From: a virus
Virus record (IMG/VR): IMGVR_UViG_3300031857_000248
Location: 1 to 53,913 of that record
DNA: 53,913 nucleotides
Direction: 5' to 3' (one strand)
Shown: one piece after another, positions 34,766 through 40,815 of the stretch
How positions within the stretch are numbered: position 1 is the stretch's first letter
Layout of the letters: each line of letters begins with the position of its first letter
Made by a program: the position numbers and the translations under genes
Notes under the pieces: model-generated
Databases searched by the model: none
The model's input: the letters and a program-made list of their open reading frames with translations, nothing else
Told to the model about the DNA's origin: nothing

Positions 34766-34798
34766 TTAGGCCGCTAAAGCAAAACTTTCGTCATTTGC
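34766..34798 (-). other. tmRNA proteolysis-tag reading frame ANDESFALAA
   Basis: The codons GCA AAT GAC GAA AGT TTT GCT TTA GCG GCC TAA encode ANDESFALAA and a stop. The tag keeps the AND start and ALAA end seen in beta- and gammaproteobacterial tmRNAs (E. coli ANDENYALAA), which is recognised by ClpXP and ClpAP. The stop codon lies within the hairpin that follows the tag. Confidence 0.93.
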
Positions 34799-34886
34799 AT
34801 TTACGTTTTTTGCTTGATTTACGGTCATCGCCTACCGTGCTGTCCACGCATGTACTTGTTGCCCTGTCGAATCTAGGTCACCCCCA

Positions 34887-35045
34887 TCATAAAGATTTTA
34901 TCTCAGTAATGATATCATAAACTTTTGAATAAGCATCGGAAATCTTTTCTAAATTTTCTTCAGTCAATGTTATTCCCTCACGGGCTTCACACTTAACTAA
35001 ATCTTTAGCTAAGTTTTCCTGCAATTCTTTAAGTTTATTATCCAC
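34887..35045 (-). CDS. 52-residue protein encoded between the two tmRNA halves
   Basis: A GTG start at 35045 with an AAGGA ribosome binding site at 5-base spacing opens a frame of 52 codons ending in TGA at 34887, one base before the mature 5' end of the tmRNA coding half. The product (starting VDNKLKELQENLAKDLVKCE and ending YSKVYDIITEIKSL) is Lys/Glu/Leu-rich and predicted helical. The frame fills nearly the whole spacer that would be removed from the tmRNA precursor. I do not recognise the protein. It may be a real gene inserted in the tmRNA locus or a spacer that acquired coding capacity; codon use looks like that of neighbouring genes. Confidence 0.7.
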   Translation of the reverse strand: MDNKLKELQENLAKDLVKCEAREGITLTEENLEKISDAYSKVYDIITEIKSL

Positions 35046-35127
35046 TTAAATCCTTATGGTGGAGGTGGGGGGATTCGCACCCCCGTCCAGGACACTTTTC
35101 TCTTTGCTTCATACAGCAATAACACTA

Positions 35128-35156
35128 ATTATAACACAACAAAACTAGGTTGTCAG
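35128..35156 (-). promoter_or_regulatory. Sigma70-type promoter of the tmRNA locus
   Basis: On the minus strand CTGACA (-35) and TATAAT (-10) are separated by 17 bases. This nearly perfect host-type promoter overlaps the 3' end of the nuclease gene and should start transcription near 35121, at the 5' end of the tmRNA acceptor half. Confidence 0.75.
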
Positions 35157-35813
35157 GTAATAATTGTTTTTTTCTCGGTAAAAACTAATGTAATCTAGTA
35201 AAGTATTTATATGTTTTCTCATTGGCTCCACAAAGATGATTGGGTTGTCTTCCTGTACAGCCATGATAACAACTATTTGGTCAATTCTTACACCAATCAA
35301 TTCTTCATACATCAATGCATAAGCGGTACATTGAGCAAAATATGCAGGAATATCTTCTCTTGTTTTCACTCTGCTGGATGTTTTAAAATCAATGACAGAA
35401 AGAACACCATCATATTCGGCAATACAATCTACACGCCCAGCCATGCCAAGTTTTGTTGACCACAATGCACATTCTTGATAATGAATGTTGTTGATTTTAT
35501 TTAAATATGGTTGTACCTTTTTAAATAGTTCCAACGCATCAGGCATTGGCTTACCCAACTCTTGATTGTTCAAATACTTTTCGCATAGCGTATGCATACG
35601 TGTACCACGACCAGAAGCAATCCGTGAAATGCGATTTGCTTCATCTGCACCAACACGCTGTCGCCATTCGTAAATAGCTTTCTTACCCATTGCGCCCAAG
35701 ACGGTTGTTACCGATGGTAATCTCTTACCATCTGGCGTTACATAAAATCTTCCGTTCTCTAGTGTCTCGGATTTTAAGTCTTCAAGTTTCTTGGGTGGGC
35801 AATAGGTAAACAT
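35145..35813 (-). CDS. PD-(D/E)XK exonuclease, RecB/Cas4/MGME1-like (222 aa)
   Basis: The nuclease core is visible as GRVDCIAEYDGVLSVIDFKTSSR near residues 127-148, with Asp129, Asp142 and Lys144 forming the D-(D/E)XK site, preceded by ASGRGTRMHTLCEKYL with its conserved Gly and His. A Gln-rich motif IV (AQCTAYALMYEE) follows. This matches the small single-domain RecB-family exonucleases found in T4-like phages, which process DNA ends in recombination or degrade host DNA. The gene lies 3 bases downstream of phoH without a clear ribosome binding site. Its 3' end contains the -35 box of the tmRNA promoter. Confidence 0.85.
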   Translation of the reverse strand: MFTYCPPKKLEDLKSETLENGRFYVTPDGKRLPSVTTVLGAMGKKAIYEWRQRVGADEANRISRIASGRGTRMHTLCEKYLNNQELGKPMPDALELFKKVQPYLNKINNIHYQECALWSTKLGMAGRVDCIAEYDGVLSVIDFKTSSRVKTREDIPAYFAQCTAYALMYEELIGVRIDQIVVIMAVQEDNPIIFVEPMRKHINTLLDYISFYREKNNYYLTT

Positions 35814-35816
35814 AAT

Positions 35817-36569
35817 TTAATTGGTTGAATCCTCATGTTGCATCTTAGCTAAAATATAATCTTTCACAAGTGATGACCGAACAATGTCATCTGCGGTAAA
35901 TTCAATTCTAGTGAATGCATTCATGTGCATTGCAATATCAAAGAATTTTAAAATACCACTCATATCATTTTTCTTTTTGTTCAAGTCTGTTTGGCGATAG
36001 TCACCACACCAAATAATCTTTGAGCGATAACCAACACGGGTCATAACAGTATCAATTTCTTCAAAGGTCAAATTTTGCATTTCATCAACAATAATAATCG
36101 CATCATCAAATGACATACCACGAATGAATGATGTTGAAATGAATTCAACATATCCCTGTTCTTCAAGTCTTTGATACGCATCTTTGCGACCAAACAAAGT
36201 GTGACAAATTTGTTGATATGGTTGCTGATAGATTTCCATCTTCTCCGCAACATCGCCAGGTAAGTGTCCCATATCTCTTGATTGTACCGCTGAACGGACA
36301 ATAATAATTTTGTGAAATGGATTACTCTTATCTAAAACTTCTTCTAGTGCTTTGTATAACGCACAAAATGTTTTACCTGTTCCTGCTACACCATGCAATG
36401 CTACAAAATAATCGCCTCTCTTATATGCATCAAAAAATAATTTTTGATTGTTTGTTAGTGGGTCAAAAGTCTTTAAATCATCTATTCTGATTTTTAGTGC
36501 ATTCGTTGGTTTTAAATGTACATCAGATTCATCAACAAGTCTAATTCTTGTATTTGCTTTTCTTGCCAT
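35817..36569 (-). CDS. phoH: PhoH-like ATPase (250 aa)
   Basis: Walker A is GVAGTGKT at residues 60-67, preceded by the typical LTNNQKLFFDAYKRGDYFVALHG, in part. IIIVRSAVQSRDMGHLPGD is the conserved PhoH segment, and AIIIVDEMQNLT is Walker B. RSKIIWCGDYRQTDL contains the sensor region. PhoH proteins are ATPases common in aquatic myoviruses and in bacteria, where they are linked with phosphate stress and RNA metabolism; their exact role in phages is unknown. A GAGGGT ribosome binding site precedes the ATG. The neighbouring FmdB-like gene and the nuclease gene form a usual phage gene group with it. Confidence 0.93.
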   Translation of the reverse strand: MARKANTRIRLVDESDVHLKPTNALKIRIDDLKTFDPLTNNQKLFFDAYKRGDYFVALHGVAGTGKTFCALYKALEEVLDKSNPFHKIIIVRSAVQSRDMGHLPGDVAEKMEIYQQPYQQICHTLFGRKDAYQRLEEQGYVEFISTSFIRGMSFDDAIIIVDEMQNLTFEEIDTVMTRVGYRSKIIWCGDYRQTDLNKKKNDMSGILKFFDIAMHMNAFTRIEFTADDIVRSSLVKDYILAKMQHEDSTN

Positions 36570-36595
36570 GAAGACCCTCTATATTTTTGATGCCA

Positions 36596-36895
36596 TTATC
36601 CCTTTGTGTGTTTTTTAATCACCTGTTCGGTTCTGGCTTGTTTAATGGATTTTCTTCCGTGCTTATCCGCAACTGCACTAGCAGGATGAGCCTCAGAGAT
36701 TTTTGAAAGAACCTCTTTGAACCCATCGGGAACACGGTTTTGTTTTGATGTAGACACGCCCGACACAATCGCAGGTGCAGTCATCACAGATTGAATCTGT
36801 GGATTGGTTTTCAGATATTCTTCACGTTCAGAAAATTTCATAAACGCTTCAAATTCTTCACCAGTTTCAATATTCAGGAAGTTATATGTAGGCAT
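36596..36895 (-). CDS. FmdB-like small conserved phage protein without zinc ribbon (99 aa)
   Basis: The N-terminus MPTYNFLNIETGEEFEAFMKFSEREEYLKTNPQI, in part, has the layout of FmdB-family regulators (PTYDFRC-C-GE-FE), but the Cys pairs of the zinc ribbon are missing. The middle and C-terminus (PAIVSGVS, PDGFKEVLSKISEAHPAS) are conserved in T4-like phages of aquatic bacteria, usually next to phoH as here. A DNA-binding or adaptor role would be a guess. The ribosome binding site is weak (AGAGTG). No transmembrane segment is present. Confidence 0.7.
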   Translation of the reverse strand: MPTYNFLNIETGEEFEAFMKFSEREEYLKTNPQIQSVMTAPAIVSGVSTSKQNRVPDGFKEVLSKISEAHPASAVADKHGRKSIKQARTEQVIKKHTKG

Positions 36896-36904
36896 GTTAC
36901 ACTC

Positions 36905-37444
36905 TTATATAGCACAGAACCAGGAAGGAATATTTCTTTTCTTCCAGTTTGCAAGATGATTTTTGTTGTTTATGTAGTAATTTCTGTATGATGCAATAGA
37001 ATCACCAGGAATTTTCACTTCATCTGGCATAGCAGGTGTTGGTTCAGTAAATGGACCAACAGGAATATTTTTGGGTCTATAACTCAGTGCTTGTGAAAGT
37101 CTTTCACATGAATGAATTTTACCATAACGATGCGTGTATTCGTCCATCAGTGCGCCAAACAGTCTGTACAACCAAGCATAGTTGGCATCAGATTGTCTTA
37201 CCCATACGGCTGAAGGATGATTGATATGAGTAGACATATAAAGCACAGATTCACGCCCGTCAGGAAGAACATATCTAGTTTGTTTGCGACCAGTTTTAGA
37301 GAGGCCAACAGATTGAGTACCATCAAGAAAACGATGAGCAGTAGAAAGTAATTGAGCATATTCAAGGATCATTTTAACGGTGTGTTTGTCGTTGTGCATT
37401 TCAGCACATTTGTAAACATCGTGGTCAAGGTAAAAAATATTCAT
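36905..37444 (-). CDS. Conserved phage protein of unknown function (179 aa)
   Basis: The N-terminus (MNIFYLDHDVYKCAEMHNDKHTVKMILEYAQLLSTAHR, in part) is widely conserved in phages infecting diverse hosts, along with HPSAVWVRQSDANYAWLYRLF and a C-terminal SYRNYYINNKNHLANWKKRNIPSWF, in part. The repeated His, Asp and Lys in the first 30 residues suggest a metal or nucleotide site, but no function is established that I know of. The protein is soluble. It lies between a small membrane protein gene and the FmdB-like gene in the same direction. Confidence 0.75.
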   Translation of the reverse strand: MNIFYLDHDVYKCAEMHNDKHTVKMILEYAQLLSTAHRFLDGTQSVGLSKTGRKQTRYVLPDGRESVLYMSTHINHPSAVWVRQSDANYAWLYRLFGALMDEYTHRYGKIHSCERLSQALSYRPKNIPVGPFTEPTPAMPDEVKIPGDSIASYRNYYINNKNHLANWKKRNIPSWFCAI

Positions 37445-37447
37445 ATG

Positions 37448-37597
37448 TTACCAATGGCGAATTACGCCTGCTATAATAAAAATGTTAGTGATGACGTATG
37501 ATAACACAATCAGCGACCGAATGCAAGCAATTTTATCGGCTTCTTTGTTATCTTCTCCAGCTTTTTCGCCTAATGCTTTAGCCCATAATTTCCACAT
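37448..37597 (-). CDS. Small single-span membrane protein (49 aa)
   Basis: The start at 37597 is chosen because GGAGAA lies 6 bases upstream. A longer in-frame start would run into the terminator hairpin. The product has a basic/acidic N-terminal half (MWKLWAKALGEKAGEDNKEAD) and a C-terminal membrane segment (SLIVLSYVITNIFIIAGVI). Similar tiny membrane proteins are frequent among early genes of T4-like phages and act on host envelope or metabolism, but this one has no recognised relatives. It ends 4 bases before the start of the 179-residue gene. Confidence 0.55.
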   Translation of the reverse strand: MWKLWAKALGEKAGEDNKEADKIACIRSLIVLSYVITNIFIIAGVIRHW

Positions 37598-37612
37598 TCC
37601 GATTCTCCATAG

Positions 37613-37638
37613 AAAAAAACCTGGGCATTGCACCCAGG
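37613..37638 (-). terminator. Rho-independent terminator after the 128-residue gene
   Basis: The minus strand reads CCTGGG, a 7-base loop, CCCAGG and then TTTTTTT. It follows the stop of the 37661-38047 gene and precedes the small membrane protein gene. Confidence 0.88.
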
Positions 37639-37660
37639 CTAAACTTTAGAAGTTTTTAAC

Positions 37661-38047
37661 TTAAGCCGTAGTAGAAGGCTCGGTAACCTCAGTCACAGTA
37701 AGGACTTCGGTTTCTTTTGCAGGCTTTGCTTGCAAATCTTTTAGCGTTTTCACAGCATCAAGAACGATACCGCGGTCACGCCAATATTTAACAACACCGT
37801 CGGATGTTGGATTCATAAGTTGATACGATTCAACTTTACGACCATCTTTCACGACACGGATAACGGCTTCACTCCGAATTTTAATTTCAAGGATGTGAGC
37901 CGACAATTTATATTTCAAGGCATCGCCGAGCAAATTCACAAACACATCTTTTTTAACCGCATCACCAGTCATAAGCAATTGGAAGATTGGCTCCCATGCT
38001 TTCAAACGAACGGCTTTAGCTGGTTTAACATTTTTGGCTTTAGTCAT
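37661..38047 (-). CDS. Hypothetical protein, possible winged-helix fold (128 aa)
   Basis: The start at 38047 is supported by ATGGAG 8 bases upstream; a longer start at 38059 would use that very ATG. The product has a basic N-terminus (MTKAKNVKPAKAVRLK), a helix-rich middle (WEPIFQLLMTGDAVKKDVFVNLLGDAL) and a beta hairpin (AVIRVVKDGRKVESYQLM), a layout compatible with a winged-helix domain. This is only a pattern impression. The C-terminus is Thr/Val-rich and probably disordered. It has its own consensus promoter upstream (38077-38105) and a strong terminator after it, so it is a single-gene transcription unit, likely early and highly expressed. Confidence 0.65.
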   Translation of the reverse strand: MTKAKNVKPAKAVRLKAWEPIFQLLMTGDAVKKDVFVNLLGDALKYKLSAHILEIKIRSEAVIRVVKDGRKVESYQLMNPTSDGVVKYWRDRGIVLDAVKTLKDLQAKPAKETEVLTVTEVTEPSTTA

Positions 38048-38076
38048 AATAAACTCCATTTAATTTAAGAAAATAC

Positions 38077-38105
38077 ATTATACAATAAAAATTGCCATCT
38101 GTCAA
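38077..38105 (-). promoter_or_regulatory. Consensus sigma70 promoter overlapping a terminator hairpin
   Basis: TTGACA and TATAAT are spaced by 17 bases on the minus strand. The TTGACA forms the loop-proximal part of the hairpin CCATCTG-GTTGA-CAGATGG that ends the preceding gene. Confidence 0.8.
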
Positions 38106-38113
38106 CCAGATGG
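38086..38113 (-). terminator. Terminator hairpin after the GP88-like gene
   Basis: CCATCTG and CAGATGG form a 7-base-pair stem with a 5-base loop, followed by CAATTTTTATT. It ends the 38121-38879 gene while carrying the -35 element of the next promoter. Confidence 0.65.
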
Positions 38114-38120
38114 CTGGTAA

Positions 38121-38879
38121 TCATGCGGCTTTTTGCAACATGATGGTAGGATACTTAACAAATCCGGTAGTATCCTTTTTTGCTTTGCCTTTAGCATAGA
38201 GACCGACAATCACACCCTTGGGGTCAAGGAAACGCAAGTCGGATTCATCGCCATTAAAGACTGGGCGATTGAGGTAATCAACAGGCATCGGCAATGTTTT
38301 TTTGATACCGAAGACTACCGCAACATTCAAACCTTCATTCATAGCCCTCAACACATCGGAATCGTTACCGTCCGCGGCTGAAAACGTCAATTGATAATTT
38401 GAATACTCTTTAACTTTACGACCAAGCACCTTGGTGTAATCGTAAAATTGGACTTCTGGGAAAGCGGTGAAGATGTTGCGGAATAATTTACCGTTGCGAA
38501 CAACCTCGTATTTTTCCCAAGACAAATCGGATGTGCCGTTCAAGCGGAACACAGGCACCAATTCCATTTTTTTGCTTTGCTTGATACCCAACTCAATATC
38601 TTTAACCAGTGTAGTCATAAATTCTACGCGGTTCTCAAAAAACATTTTTGTTTTGCGGATGCGGGCTTGTTGAATAACGTTGGTATTCTCGCCACGCTTG
38701 AACATGCCGCCACGACCAGCGGTATTGAGACATGCCGCGGTACAACCATCGGTGCGCTTGGGACATGTTTCATAACCCGACAAATTAGCAGGGGCTAAAT
38801 GTAAGATATAGGTGTTATATCCTTGTGACATGCCTTTGAGTACTTTAGGATTACCAGTGGAGAGCAATTTCATTTTCAA
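38121..38879 (-). CDS. GP88-family (gene product 88) protein (252 aa)
   Basis: The N-terminal segment YILHLAPANLSGYETCPKRTDGCTAACLNTAGRGGM, in part, with its Cys cluster (CPKRTDGCTAAC) and LNTAGRG, is characteristic of the GP88 family first named in mycobacteriophages. LNGTSDLSWEKY and FYDYTKVLGRK, then NYQLTFSAADGND are further conserved patches. The family's function is unknown; the Cys cluster suggests a metal or Fe-S centre. The gene is driven by a strong sigma70-type promoter (38905-38932) in a recurring promoter and leader module, and ends at a hairpin terminator. Confidence 0.78.
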   Translation of the reverse strand: MKMKLLSTGNPKVLKGMSQGYNTYILHLAPANLSGYETCPKRTDGCTAACLNTAGRGGMFKRGENTNVIQQARIRKTKMFFENRVEFMTTLVKDIELGIKQSKKMELVPVFRLNGTSDLSWEKYEVVRNGKLFRNIFTAFPEVQFYDYTKVLGRKVKEYSNYQLTFSAADGNDSDVLRAMNEGLNVAVVFGIKKTLPMPVDYLNRPVFNGDESDLRFLDPKGVIVGLYAKGKAKKDTTGFVKYPTIMLQKAA

Positions 38880-38904
38880 CGTCTTTCTATCAATCTATGA
38901 ATAT

Positions 38905-38932
38905 AGTATAACAGGACTGGCAATAATGTCAA
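38905..38932 (-). promoter_or_regulatory. Strong early-type promoter, module copy 1
   Basis: TTGACA and TATACT are spaced by 16 bases. The leader contains CATAGATTGAT, then GAAAGA and AAAATG, the same order as two other modules at 46838-46865 and 47095-47123. Confidence 0.8.
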
Positions 38933-38964
38933 GCATTTTTTGAAGTTGTCGCAGAAATACAACA

Positions 38965-39093
38965 TTAGTACCTAAGTATTAACATTACCACACAGCCAGC
39001 GGCTAGAATACTAAAGGTTACAAGTCGGCCCAATAGTGCGCCGAAGAATAATCCTAAAACAAATATACTACTTGTGGAAATGAATACTTCCAT
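38965..39093 (-). CDS. Small hydrophobic membrane protein (42 aa)
   Basis: The frame MEVFISTSSIFVLGLFFGALLGRLVTFSILAAGCVVMLILRY (shown here only to identify its two hydrophobic halves, FVLGLFFGALLG and FSILAAGCVVMLIL) begins 1 base after the stop of the 116-residue gene, with AGGCGG as ribosome binding site. The small-xxx-small pattern (G-xxx-G) suggests oligomerising membrane helices. The gene is too short to classify. It is the last gene of the 39993-38965 string of tightly linked small genes. Confidence 0.55.
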   Translation of the reverse strand: MEVFISTSSIFVLGLFFGALLGRLVTFSILAAGCVVMLILRY

Positions 39094-39094
39094 C

Positions 39095-39445
39095 TTACCG
39101 CCTCATGTTTGCTTGGTCTCGGGCTTCTTCTACAGAAAAAATTGGCACCGCATTACTCTTATGTAAAGTGCCGATACCTTTCATTTCGGTACCAGTGTAC
39201 ACTTTGCCATGAATGGGCTTTGTTGCAGAACCGCCGGGCGTGACCATGCTCGGATACTTTTTTGAATCACGATCCGCAGGAATAGTCAACTTGGGAAATT
39301 TATTTTGTAAAATCACTTTTGTCTTCTTAATGGAAAAATTTGTGGTCATGCTATTGACACTTTGGAGCCAAGCATCATACTCGGCCAATTCTTTTTTTGT
39401 TTTCTTTTTAGGTTTACTCTTACCCAAGCGACCATGTATAATCAT
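39095..39445 (-). CDS. Conserved T4-like phage protein of unknown function (116 aa)
   Basis: Features shared with small conserved proteins of aquatic T4-like phages are a basic N-terminus (KSKPKKKTKKELAEYDAWLQ), the middle LTIPADRDSKKYPSMVTPGGSATK, in part, and a well-conserved C-terminus (YTGTEMKGIGTLHKSNAVPIF, in part, then EEARDQANMRR). No domain of known function is evident. Translation is coupled to the 44-residue gene upstream by an ATGA overlap, and to the small membrane protein gene downstream by one-base spacing. Confidence 0.72.
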   Translation of the reverse strand: MIIHGRLGKSKPKKKTKKELAEYDAWLQSVNSMTTNFSIKKTKVILQNKFPKLTIPADRDSKKYPSMVTPGGSATKPIHGKVYTGTEMKGIGTLHKSNAVPIFSVEEARDQANMRR

Positions 39446-39576
39446 GCTAATTCAAATCCTGAGTTTACTGCAACTGTCCAAACTTTCCAGCTTTTTCGTT
39501 GGATTGTTGTTGTGGGAATTTTATTCTCAATACAGAATTTCCAGGCTTCAAGAAAAAAAGAAAATTCACGCATCAT
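39442..39576 (-). CDS. Small hypothetical protein (44 aa)
   Basis: The frame begins with ATGATG at 39576, where the ATGA overlaps the stop of the preceding 65-residue gene, and ends in TGA overlapping the ATG of the next gene by 4 bases. The product (starting MMREFSFFLEAWKFCIENK, ending AVNSGFELA) is not recognised. Overlapping start and stop codons on both sides in a string of co-directional genes is the main evidence that it is translated. Confidence 0.55.
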   Translation of the reverse strand: MMREFSFFLEAWKFCIENKIPTTTIQRKSWKVWTVAVNSGFELA

Positions 39577-39770
39577 GCCACCTTTTCAGTTACTCGTTTC
39601 ATCACGGTTTTATATGCTTGAACATTGGTGATTGTATAACCATGAAGCAAGGTACTCTCAACCAATGCTAAGGATTCGTTGATAGATTCTTCATCCTCAA
39701 GTGAATAATTCCGAACATACTTGAAATTGTAGTCGGTAAGTGTTTCTACCATTAGTGCAAACTGATCCAT
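39573..39770 (-). CDS. Small hypothetical protein (65 aa)
   Basis: The product is acidic and helical (FALMVETLTDYNF, LEDEESINESLALVESTLL) and has no recognised motif. It begins just after the stop of the 73-residue gene (39772), with that gene's last bases (AAGGGATAAT) providing a ribosome binding site, and its stop overlaps the next gene's ATG. It belongs to an early-type operon of five small genes under the promoter at 40022-40050. Confidence 0.55.
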   Translation of the reverse strand: MDQFALMVETLTDYNFKYVRNYSLEDEESINESLALVESTLLHGYTITNVQAYKTVMKRVTEKVA

Positions 39771-39771
39771 A

Positions 39772-39993
39772 TTATCCCTTAATTTTATTCAACAAATTTT
39801 TAGCCACAGTTAGGTCTTCAACATCATCCAAGCATTGTTCCATTTCTTGAACCATCAATTCGGAACGACCAATCCGAAGTAATTTTATTGCATAATTTAA
39901 GTCTTCAAGATCCATTTCTTTTGCCATATCGCACAATTCTGCCCTAGAGCAATGCGTCAAAAAATTTAGATTATCACGGTCCCAGTCATTCAT
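39772..39993 (-). CDS. Small acidic hypothetical protein (73 aa)
   Basis: The N-terminus (MNDWDRDNLNFLTHCSRAELCDMAKEMDLEDLNYA, in part) resembles short acidic proteins of T4-like phages whose function is unknown. The rest is helical (IKLLRIGRSELMVQEMEQ). A TTAGGAGAG ribosome binding site and the promoter at 40022-40050 precede it, making it the first gene of a five-gene small-protein operon. No membrane segment is present. Confidence 0.6.
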   Translation of the reverse strand: MNDWDRDNLNFLTHCSRAELCDMAKEMDLEDLNYAIKLLRIGRSELMVQEMEQCLDDVEDLTVAKNLLNKIKG

Positions 39994-40021
39994 ATACTCT
40001 CCTAATTAACAAAGATAAATC

Positions 40022-40050
40022 AGTATAACACAAGTCAGGATATTTTGCAA
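40022..40050 (-). promoter_or_regulatory. Sigma70-type promoter for the small-gene operon
   Basis: TTGCAA (-35) and TATACT (-10) are spaced by 17 bases on the minus strand, about 30 bases before the ATG at 39993, with AGGAG between. Confidence 0.65.
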
Positions 40051-40058
40051 GCATAGTG

Positions 40059-40430
40059 TTACATTTTTGCAACAGCGGTAATGTGCTTGCATTTTCCATG
40101 GTACTTGAAACCGATACAGGTGCAGGAATATTGCTTGCCGCTTTGCGTTACAATATATTCGCCTTTGCTACCTGCGACCTTGAATTTTCTGATACTCTGA
40201 ACCGAGCCAGAAATTACTTTGACATTCCGTAGCCATTTGCCAGGAATTATTTTGACAGGATATAATGCATCGGTAGTTTCAAGAGAAAAACTATCCGCAT
40301 CAACCCATTTTTGACTTTTGACAACTGTGCCAGTAAACTCTACATCCTCATACGGCTCTGGTGCGTATAAGTAATTAGTTCTAAGGCGAACAGTAACGGA
40401 AACTTTTGAACCAACGGAAGGGATATTCAT
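40059..40430 (-). CDS. SWIM zinc-finger protein (123 aa)
   Basis: The C-terminus has Cys103-x-Cys105 and Cys114-x-His116 (YSCTCIGFKYHGKCKHI), the CxCx8CxH signature of the SWIM zinc finger, which usually mediates DNA or protein contact. Residues 1-75 contain a beta-rich segment (VSVTVRLRTNY, VEFTGTVVKS, YPVKIIPGKWLRNVKV) like a small barrel. No enzyme domain is present. A consensus promoter at 40438-40465 places the transcription start at or just before the ATG, and no ribosome binding site is visible, so a leaderless mRNA is likely. Confidence 0.78.
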   Translation of the reverse strand: MNIPSVGSKVSVTVRLRTNYLYAPEPYEDVEFTGTVVKSQKWVDADSFSLETTDALYPVKIIPGKWLRNVKVISGSVQSIRKFKVAGSKGEYIVTQSGKQYSCTCIGFKYHGKCKHITAVAKM

Positions 40431-40437
40431 AGTGCCT

Positions 40438-40465
40438 ATTATATCAGAATATAAGCACCTGTCAA
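40438..40465 (-). promoter_or_regulatory. Consensus sigma70 promoter abutting the SWIM gene
   Basis: TTGACA and TATAAT are spaced by 16 bases on the minus strand. Only 7 bases (AGGCACT) separate TATAAT from the ATG, so the transcript is expected to start at or one base before the start codon. Confidence 0.75.
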
Positions 40466-40489
40466 CCCTCTTGTTGTTTTTCTACAACA

Positions 40490-40657
40490 TCAACCTTGTA
40501 GGAGTTGTTTGTTGTCGGACTCTTTTAGGTCTTCTTCAAATTCCTGCATTTTCAAGCGAGATAAAACTTTTTTAAGTTCCGCAACATCACCAGAATCTGT
40601 TTTGATTCTAGCTTCAATTTCTTTTATTTGCTTTTGGATAACTTGCGTCATACTCAT
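40490..40657 (-). CDS. Small coiled-coil hypothetical protein (55 aa)
   Basis: An AAAGGAAG ribosome binding site lies upstream of ATGAGTATGACG. The product is charged and helical (QVIQKQIKEIEARIK, ELKKVLSRLKMQEFEEDLKE) and probably forms a short coiled coil. The start of the gene overlaps the 3' part of the 59-residue gene by 44 bases in another frame. No function is recognised. It is the last gene before the SWIM-gene promoter. Confidence 0.55.
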   Translation of the reverse strand: MSMTQVIQKQIKEIEARIKTDSGDVAELKKVLSRLKMQEFEEDLKESDNKQLLQG

Positions 40658-40793
40658 TGTTTTCTTCCTTTACCAAACGATAAAAAGATTTATCGTGGTG
40701 TTTTTGTTTTGGTTGTTTCCAGTCGGATACTGAATCTTCTTTTTTCCGAAATTTAGTTTTGTAGACTTTCTCTACCTTAGTGCCACCAATCAT
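40614..40793 (-). CDS. Small basic hypothetical protein (59 aa)
   Basis: The product is basic (VEKVYKTKFRKKED, WKQPKQKHHDKSFYRLVKEE) and may contact nucleic acid. Its ATG at 40793 lies 22 bases after the clpP stop; a GGAGG motif is present but 16 bases from the ATG, an unusually long spacing. Its 3' end overlaps the next small gene by 44 bases. The frame is the only long one in this interval, which supports but does not prove that it is real. Confidence 0.45.
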   Translation of the reverse strand: MIGGTKVEKVYKTKFRKKEDSVSDWKQPKQKHHDKSFYRLVKEENNEYDASYPKANKRN

Positions 40794-40815
40794 TTTTTCT
40801 TTTGATTAACCTCCG

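Larger units (their letters stand above)
34715..35121 (-). ncRNA. ssrA: Circularly permuted two-piece tmRNA locus (ssrA)
   Basis: On the minus strand the acceptor half comes first and ends in a T-arm (stem GGGGG, loop TGCGAAT, CCCCC) and CACCTCC-A-CCA at 35057. The coding half then begins at 34885 with GGGGGTGACCTAGATTCGACAGG, shown in part. The 5' GGGGGUG pairs with CACCUCC as a 7-base-pair acceptor stem with the G3-U70 wobble that specifies alanine. A second helix joins CAGGGCA (34860-34866) to TGTCCTG (35088-35094). The tag frame reads ANDESFALAA. The two halves are 171 bases apart and that spacer encodes a small protein. Ends other than the CCA and G1 are approximate. Confidence 0.93.
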
